Assembly (NCBI GenBank): GCA_023263015.1
Contig: JALQXV010000082.1
Coordinates: 1-19,363 of the forward strand
From: Candidatus Saccharimonadia bacterium
Lineage (GTDB): Bacteria > Patescibacteriota > Saccharimonadia > Saccharimonadales > 2-12-FULL-41-12
DNA length: 19,363 nt
Direction of reading: 5' to 3'
Shown here: positions 14,889 through 19,363 of the stretch, in pieces
Layout of the letters: the number at the start of each line of letters is the position of its first letter
Position numbering within the stretch: position 1 is the first letter of the stretch
Position numbers and translations under genes: made by a program
Notes under the pieces: model-generated
The model's input: the letters and a program-made list of their open reading frames with translations, nothing else
Databases searched by the model: none
Told to the model about the DNA's origin: nothing

Positions 14889-14910
14889 ATTTAGCTAAAT
14901 CTGGTATAAT
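14889..14910 (+). promoter_or_regulatory. trhO promoter (extended -10) with adjacent palindrome
   Basis: TGGTATAAT (14902-14910) is an extended consensus -10, ending 7 nt before the trhO ATG, so the mRNA should be leaderless. Immediately upstream ATTTAGCTAAAT (14889-14900) is a perfect 12-bp palindrome in the spacer, a possible operator. No clear -35 or Shine-Dalgarno is present. Confidence 0.6.
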
Positions 14911-14917
14911 ATCTGTA

Positions 14918-15802
14918 ATGAACAAAGTAATTTTGTACTACAAGTTTGTGCCTGTAGCTGATCCCGAAATGACTATGCGCTGGCAAAAAGAACTTTGTAG
15001 CCGTCTGCAGCTGACTGGTCGTATTATTGTTAGTAAACATGGCATCAACGGAACGCTTGGCGGTGAACTAAAGAGTCTGCGTCAGTATAAAGCCGAGATG
15101 AATCGCTCGGTCATTTTTAAGGGGATAACTTACAAATGGAGTGAAGGCACCGGTAAGGATTTTCCGCGCTTAAGCATCAAAGTAAAGCCAGAACTAGTGG
15201 CGTTTGATCGTCCAGACGAAATTAAGGTTGATGAAAAAGGTGTAGTCGGCGGTGGCAAACACCTTAAACCCGAGCAAGTTCACAAGCTAGTAGAAGAACG
15301 TGGCGATGATGTAGTGTTTTTTGACGGCCGTAATGCCTATGAGGCGGCAGTTGGTAAATTTAAAGACGCCGTAGTGCCAGATACTAAGACTACTCGTGAC
15401 TTTGTGACTGAACTTGAAAGCGGTAAGTACGACGACATCAAAGACAAGCCGATTGTTACGTACTGTACTGGCGGCATTCGTTGTGAAGCACTTAGTGTGC
15501 TTATGAAAAATCGTGGATTCGAAGAGGTTTACCAAATTGATGGCGGCATTGTGAAATACGGTGAAAAATACGGCGACGACGGTTTATGGGAAGGTTCGTT
15601 GCATATATTTGACGACCGAATGAGCCATCGATTTTCTGAAAATTCAAAGGACATTGGAATCTGTATTCACTGCCAAGGCAAAACAAGTAACTACGAAAAT
15701 TGCGCCGATGTGTCGTGCAATCGCTTAGTGTTAATTTGCGAAAATTGTATCGACAATAAAACTCTTTGCGACGCCGAAGTCCATCAGACTGTCAAAGCTT
15801 AG
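14918..15802 (+). CDS. trhO: tRNA uridine(34) hydroxylase, rhodanese-like TrhO (YceA family)
   Basis: TrhO performs oxygen-dependent 5-hydroxylation of uridine 34 in tRNA anticodons. The 294-aa protein has the N-terminal YceA-type domain (about 1-95, with SKHGINGTLGG at 39-49), a rhodanese domain (about 115-220) with catalytic Cys183 in YCTGGIRCE and the DGRNAYE block (136-142), and a C-terminal cysteine-rich segment: Cys249/252, Cys262/267, Cys274/277, probably metal-binding as in the family. The length is close to the Bacillus and E. coli members (about 320-350 aa). The start at ATG 14918 is supported by the -10 box 7 nt upstream. It is divergent from the ABC operon. Confidence 0.93.
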   Translation: MNKVILYYKFVPVADPEMTMRWQKELCSRLQLTGRIIVSKHGINGTLGGELKSLRQYKAEMNRSVIFKGITYKWSEGTGKDFPRLSIKVKPELVAFDRPDEIKVDEKGVVGGGKHLKPEQVHKLVEERGDDVVFFDGRNAYEAAVGKFKDAVVPDTKTTRDFVTELESGKYDDIKDKPIVTYCTGGIRCEALSVLMKNRGFEEVYQIDGGIVKYGEKYGDDGLWEGSLHIFDDRMSHRFSENSKDIGICIHCQGKTSNYENCADVSCNRLVLICENCIDNKTLCDAEVHQTVKA

Positions 15803-15810
15803 ACATATTT

Positions 15811-15850
15811 TTGATATTAAGTACTTAATATTGTATAATTATATTAAGTA
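15811..15850 (+). promoter_or_regulatory. Promoter with 18-bp palindromic operator candidate (499-aa gene)
   Basis: TTGATA (15811-15816), a 17-nt spacer and TATAAT (15834-15839) form a near-consensus promoter. ATATTAAGT-ACTTAATAT (15814-15831) is a perfect 18-bp palindrome filling the spacer and overlapping the -35. The half-site ATATTAAGTA recurs at 15841-15850 over the expected transcription start and the first base of the ATG. A repressor bound here would block the polymerase directly. Confidence 0.7.
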
Positions 15851-17349
15851 TGTCTGGTGAAGTTGAACCGCAGATCCATCTGCCCGAGCTTGAACAAGCC
15901 CCTAAATACGAGACTGCAGCCATAATTGACAAGGTGCGTCCACTATTGGGCATTATTCGAGATGAGTTAAATGAAAATTACGAAAGTGAATTGACCCCGA
16001 GTCAAATTCGAAGAAGCATTGAGGATCGCAACTATTCTCCTAAGCCAGCCGCAGAACTGAGCAGAATCGTTACGAGCCTCTACGAACAGCAAGTTGACTG
16101 CGAAATACCTGAAGAGTTCGTTGCATATTTAACCGAAGAACATGAACTAGTTAAGGCCGACCAGCTTGCAGACGGTATTGCCAAGATAGATGGTGGTTCA
16201 CGGATTATTGAGCAGCGTGCCAGCGACGTCATAAAGTTTGTAGAGTATATGATCACCGATAGCTCATCAGCGTATGCGCTAACAAAAGCTCTTGCGGAGC
16301 ATCACAATAAAATCGGCACAAGCATTGATCACCACTTGCTTAAACAGCTGATTGCAGCTGGAAGTCAGTTCGAAAGCGAGGATTTGTACCTCCGCTTGCA
16401 GCACGAATTAGTGGACGGCGAGTTTGACTTTCAGATCGCCCAAGAAATATTGGTTGCTAATAGTGAAGTCTTAGGTGATGACGAATCTGGTAGCTATGAA
16501 GTACGTAAGATGATTGAGCTAGCTCGTCTAATGAGTGCCAGCTCAGGTGACGAATTAACAATAATCAACAGATTATGCCAACCTGATGCCGTGCAAAATT
16601 GGCCACAAGAAGCTCGAAAGTTGTTCGATGCACGTAAAGATCAGCTCGAACAAAATTTACTGCGTGAGCGTCAGTCGACAATAGAATATTTATACTCTCG
16701 TGGCTACATTCTTGAAGGAAGTGATGAAAAGTCGTTAGAACGCTTTTTGCATCGCCATCCAGAATTTACTAAAGCTCCAAAGCGCTTAACAAAGCTTGAA
16801 GAAGTCCAGCGAAGTGCTGAACAGCGCCGCAAACGAACCAGTGGCTCTAAGCGATCGATGGGCAAGACTGCAGTTAAGTCGGTTGAGCGAGATGTCCCAT
16901 TGGCAGAAAGAGAGCCGCTTCGTGAGGTTAAATTCCGTACCAAACACGGCAGTGTCTACGACGAAGATTCTGATGAATTTAAAGCGATGGTCGCAGATTA
17001 CACTAACGGTCACGAAAACGGTGAGCTAGAAACTGCTATTAAGAGTGCCATTACGTTCCTTAAGGTTGTTGACTTAGGTAGCACGCAGCGACGCTGCATT
17101 AAAATCTTAACCGATGTAAAACTGAAATTTGCTGCCGAAGAAGGTCAAATAGCTCACCGAGTTTATCGCTTCCGTCCTGATCAGGCAATTGGCGTCGACC
17201 TAAAGTCTAAGGTTGCTTCAAAAATGCGAATTTACTACGTGCTCGATAAGAATGACAATAACGCCATTAACATTATCGATATTCGTGACAAAGATGAATC
17301 ACTTGGCTTTTTTAAGAAGTTTGGCTTACGAACCAGCAGCCGCAAGTAG
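15850..17349 (+). CDS. Hypothetical protein, 499 aa, possible RelE-like C-terminal fold
   Basis: I do not recognise this protein. It is soluble, charged and mostly helical, without signal peptide or membrane segments. Residues about 20-320 look like an all-helical array with acidic, Glu-rich surfaces. About 318-360 is a basic, low-complexity linker (RRKRTSGSKRSMGK). The C-terminal part, about 400-499, turns into helix then alternating strands: KILTDVKLKFAAEEG, HRVYRF, then MRIYYVLDK and AINIIDIRDKDE. That order resembles the RelE/ParE/HigB toxin fold, where the last strands carry a YRIxYxID-type pattern. This is a by-eye fold guess. No antitoxin-like partner lies beside it. The gene has its own strong, probably regulated promoter and a near-leaderless start, and ends 24 nt before uvrC. 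Confidence 0.7.
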   Translation: MSGEVEPQIHLPELEQAPKYETAAIIDKVRPLLGIIRDELNENYESELTPSQIRRSIEDRNYSPKPAAELSRIVTSLYEQQVDCEIPEEFVAYLTEEHELVKADQLADGIAKIDGGSRIIEQRASDVIKFVEYMITDSSSAYALTKALAEHHNKIGTSIDHHLLKQLIAAGSQFESEDLYLRLQHELVDGEFDFQIAQEILVANSEVLGDDESGSYEVRKMIELARLMSASSGDELTIINRLCQPDAVQNWPQEARKLFDARKDQLEQNLLRERQSTIEYLYSRGYILEGSDEKSLERFLHRHPEFTKAPKRLTKLEEVQRSAEQRRKRTSGSKRSMGKTAVKSVERDVPLAEREPLREVKFRTKHGSVYDEDSDEFKAMVADYTNGHENGELETAIKSAITFLKVVDLGSTQRRCIKILTDVKLKFAAEEGQIAHRVYRFRPDQAIGVDLKSKVASKMRIYYVLDKNDNNAINIIDIRDKDESLGFFKKFGLRTSSRK

Positions 17350-17385
17350 ACTAGTTGCGTATAATAGTAAGTAGTGAATACGCAA
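17341..17385 (+). promoter_or_regulatory. uvrC -10 box within overlapping inverted repeats
   Basis: A consensus TATAAT (17360-17365) ends 8 nt before the uvrC GTG and no Shine-Dalgarno is present. No -35 was seen. CGCAA (17341-17345) pairs with TTGCG (17355-17359), with TAG/CTA inside. TTGCGTAT (17355-17362) is also inverted as ATACGCAA (17378-17385) across the start codon. Confidence 0.5.
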
Positions 17386-18831
17386 CTCGAAGCCAAACTT
17401 AAAGAACTACCGACTAGTCCAGGTGTTTACTTTCATAAAGACGCTGCTGGCGAGACTATATATATTGGCAAAGCCGCTAACTTACGAAATCGAGTCCGGC
17501 ACTACTTTCAAAAAAGCCGTAATCGTGACCCAAAAACAGACGCCTTGGTAAAAGAAATTGTTGATACAGATTGGTTAATCGTAGAAACCGAGCTGGACGC
17601 ACTGTTTTTAGAAGCCGAAATGGTACGGCGCTATATGCCTCGCTACAATATTTTACTGCGTGACGATAAAAGCTTTACTTATGTCCGTATCGACATTAAG
17701 AGTAACCATCCAACAATTAGTTACACAAGACGGCCGCTAGATGATGGAGCAGAATATTTTGGACCGTATATTAGCAAGCATGGTATCTCAACGGCCCTAA
17801 AGTATTTACGCAAGATTTTTCCTTACTCAACTCACACGGGGACGAATATTCCTACTCGATCATGTTTGCAGGTTCAGCTTGGCTTATGCCCAGGGCTCGA
17901 AGGCGGGGTGACAAGCTTAGAAGATTATCGTAAAACATTACGACAATTAATGATGTACTTACGAGGTAGTCGCAAGAAGCTAATTACGGAACTTGAAAAA
18001 CAAATGAATGCAACTGCTAAAGCACACGAATTTGAGCAAGCCGCCGCATTACGCAACAAACTACACGGACTTAAGACGCTAGAAAAACAAATTATTTTTG
18101 GCGACCGCGAAATCCATGACATCAGTAAAGATGTTGGACTCATGCGCCTAGCCGAAACGCTTAGTCTAGAAAAACCGCCTCGTCGGATTGAGGGCTTTGA
18201 CATTAGTCATATGAGCGGCACAGACAACGTAGCGAGCATGGTTGTATTTGTAGGTGGTGTCCCAGACAAAAGCCAATACCGCAAATTTAAAATGCGCTTG
18301 CCTGGTAATAACGATTTTGGGCATATGGACGAAGCTATTACGCGTCGTTTAAGCGAAAAGAACGTTAAACAATGGGGACTGCCAAGTTTATTCCTAATAG
18401 ACGGCGGCAAGGGTCAGGTGGGTGCCGCATATGGTGCTATGAAGAAGGCGGGGCACAGCGTGCCAATGATTGGCCTAGCAAAGCGCTACGAAGAGATTAT
18501 CTTGCCAGAGATTGACCCAAGTGACGACACAAAGATTATAAACTTTAACGTTATAGTGCTACGACATAGCGATGAAGCGCTCAAGCTACTTATGCGAGTA
18601 CGCGACGAAAGCCACCGTTTTGCGGTAAGCTATCATAGTGTACTTAAGCGTGCACGCCAAAAAACTAACCCGCTCGAAGACATCCCAGGTATTGGTCCGC
18701 AAACGCGCAAGCAACTACAGCGCACATTCGGCAGTACTAAAGGAGTTATCGAGGCAACCGAAGACGATATTGCCGCCGTTGTTGGTGCGGCCAAAGCTAA
18801 AATAATAGTGAGTCACCTTGCAAGTTCGTAA
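17374..18831 (+). CDS. uvrC: Excinuclease ABC subunit UvrC, short form
   Basis: The dual-incision nuclease of nucleotide excision repair. At 485 aa it is about 115-125 residues shorter than typical UvrC (about 600). Domains in order: GIY-YIG nuclease (about 12-95; GVYF, IYIGKA, LRNRV, Glu80), a cysteine segment (about 149-176), the UVR motif that binds UvrB (about 205-240), an RNase H-like endonuclease (about 268-420; Asp276 in GFDISH, Asp343 in LIDGGKGQ, His414 in DESHRFA) and a C-terminal helix-hairpin-helix pair (IPGIGPQTRKQL, 437-448). The missing part lies between UVR and the first catalytic Asp. Two of four expected iron-sulfur cysteines are absent (Cys164 and Cys172 remain). GTG 17374 is chosen because it follows a TATAAT by 8 nt and yields the usual N-terminus. 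Confidence 0.94.
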   Translation: MNTQLEAKLKELPTSPGVYFHKDAAGETIYIGKAANLRNRVRHYFQKSRNRDPKTDALVKEIVDTDWLIVETELDALFLEAEMVRRYMPRYNILLRDDKSFTYVRIDIKSNHPTISYTRRPLDDGAEYFGPYISKHGISTALKYLRKIFPYSTHTGTNIPTRSCLQVQLGLCPGLEGGVTSLEDYRKTLRQLMMYLRGSRKKLITELEKQMNATAKAHEFEQAAALRNKLHGLKTLEKQIIFGDREIHDISKDVGLMRLAETLSLEKPPRRIEGFDISHMSGTDNVASMVVFVGGVPDKSQYRKFKMRLPGNNDFGHMDEAITRRLSEKNVKQWGLPSLFLIDGGKGQVGAAYGAMKKAGHSVPMIGLAKRYEEIILPEIDPSDDTKIINFNVIVLRHSDEALKLLMRVRDESHRFAVSYHSVLKRARQKTNPLEDIPGIGPQTRKQLQRTFGSTKGVIEATEDDIAAVVGAAKAKIIVSHLASS

Positions 18832-18835
18832 ACCT

Positions 18836-19150
18836 ATGAAAATATTCATCATCATATTAATCGTAGCCATTGCTGCGTATCTACTAAGTCTTATCGACAT
18901 GTACACTCAGCTAGCACGCTATAAGAATTACTGGCTCCGTAATAACGAAAAAGTTGTTGTTACTAAGCCGATCTACTTTGCGTTAGGTGACTCGGCTGCC
19001 CAAGGTGTTGGTGCGACTCATCCAAGCCGCAGTTATCCTGGCGTAATTCAGCAAGGTATGAACGAAAATGGCCGTGACGTACAGCTTGTAAATCTTAGTA
19101 AAAGCGGCGCTAAAGTACGCGACGTAATCGACACTCAGCTCCCAGAACTT
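18836..19150 (+). CDS. GDSL/SGNH-family esterase, N-terminal part, cut by chimeric join
   Basis: ATG 18836 lies 4 nt after the uvrC stop. The protein has an N-terminal membrane anchor (about residues 2-20), a short linker, then the SGNH block I FALGDSAAQGVGA (48-60) with nucleophile Ser53, and block II-like VNLSKSGAKVRD (85-96). SGNH hydrolases deacylate lipids, polysaccharides or peptidoglycan substituents; the substrate here is unknown. After about residue 102-105 the frame stays open to the window end, but it is then reading antisense to an argG fragment of very different base composition. The native gene is therefore truncated at about 19139-19156 and the rest is not its own sequence. Confidence 0.8.
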
Positions 19151-19363
19151 GACGCCCATGATCGGCTCGACGGTCTCGAGCGAGACGTCGAGGTGCTCGA
19201 GCGTCTTGGCCTCGTGCGTCGCGCCCCAGATGTTGGCGTCGGTCGAGTAGGCCTTCTCCTGGCTGTCGCGGTAGGGCAGTCCGCGCTCGGTGAGCCACTG
19301 GCTCATCTCGGTGCGACCGCCGAGCTCGGCGACGAACTGAGCGTCGAGCCACGGCTTGTAGAT
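19142..19363 (-). CDS. argG: Argininosuccinate synthase, internal fragment of foreign origin (partial both ends)
   Basis: Read from the window edge on the minus strand, this frame gives IYKPWLDAQFVAELGGR, then EKAYSTDANIWGATHEAK and VEPIMGVKFW. These are hallmark blocks of ArgG, the ATP-dependent ligase joining citrulline and aspartate in arginine synthesis, in its long E. coli/actinobacterial form. The similarity ends at FW (19142-19147). Of the 74 codons, 71 end in G or C, against the mixed usage in all other genes of the window. That points to a high-GC organism, plausibly an actinobacterium. Neither the start nor the end of the gene is present. It faces the GDSL gene head-on with no intergenic space, which is not a natural arrangement. 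Confidence 0.85.

Noticed and set aside
19110..19352. 80-aa Arg-rich minus-strand frame at the window end
   Set aside because: It is an out-of-frame reading of the argG fragment; the adjacent frame carries the conserved ArgG motifs.
19151..19363. GDSL protein continuing to the window end
   Set aside because: The plus frame stays open only because the antisense high-GC argG codons happen to avoid stops; it shows no SGNH motifs.
1..19363. CRISPR array, insertion sequence, tRNA or rRNA genes, prophage genes
   Set aside because: No regularly spaced repeats, transposase motifs, terminal repeats, cloverleaf-like sequences or phage proteins were seen when reading both strands by eye.

Overview
The window looks like a piece of a small, host-dependent bacterial genome of the Candidate Phyla Radiation, most likely Saccharibacteria (TM7). 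This is an inference from gene content, moderate GC, unusually small gaps between promoters and start codons, and several small orphan proteins. No rRNA or marker search was possible. The genetic code looks standard. All sixteen native genes whose 3' end is visible stop with TAA (10) or TAG (6), none with TGA.

Layout, left to right. (1) 1-2539: the 3' end of ruvX, the septal lytic transglycosylase mltG, then a 313-bp leader and a membrane-anchored LysM-LysM-CHAP peptidoglycan hydrolase. (2) 2540-5429: the ribosome-assembly GTPase obgE and exonuclease I (sbcB). (3) 5426-6134, minus strand: a previously untracked 58-aa single-span membrane protein and a PGPGW-family membrane protein. (4) 6249-9541: uvrA followed by a 146-aa orphan, convergent with a DedA-family membrane protein (minus strand). 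(5) 10314-11006: ribosomal protein bL25/CTC with an acidic tail, sharing a bidirectional terminator with a two-gene minus-strand ABC exporter operon (11036-14648), which has a leader of about 150 nt. (6) 14918-18831: trhO (tRNA U34 hydroxylation rhodanese), a 499-aa orphan whose promoter carries an 18-bp perfect palindrome, and an unusually short uvrC. (7) 18836 to about 19150: the 5' part of a membrane-anchored GDSL/SGNH esterase.

The last ~220 bp do not belong. From about 19139-19156 to the end, the minus strand encodes a GC-rich internal fragment of argininosuccinate synthase of actinobacterial character, and the GDSL gene is cut at that point. This is most simply a chimeric join, possibly with DNA of a co-occurring actinobacterium.

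Functionally the window is housekeeping: cell-wall remodelling (MltG, CHAP), DNA repair (RuvX, ExoI, UvrA, UvrC), ribosome and translation (ObgE, bL25, TrhO) and membrane export. The most interesting pattern is regulatory. Six genes (obgE, sbcB, dedA, trhO, the 499-aa orphan, uvrC) have a -10 box ending only 6-11 nt before the start codon and no Shine-Dalgarno, as expected for leaderless mRNAs. Genes inside operons or with real 5' leaders carry clear Shine-Dalgarno sequences. No CRISPR array, insertion sequence, tRNA, rRNA or phage module was found.
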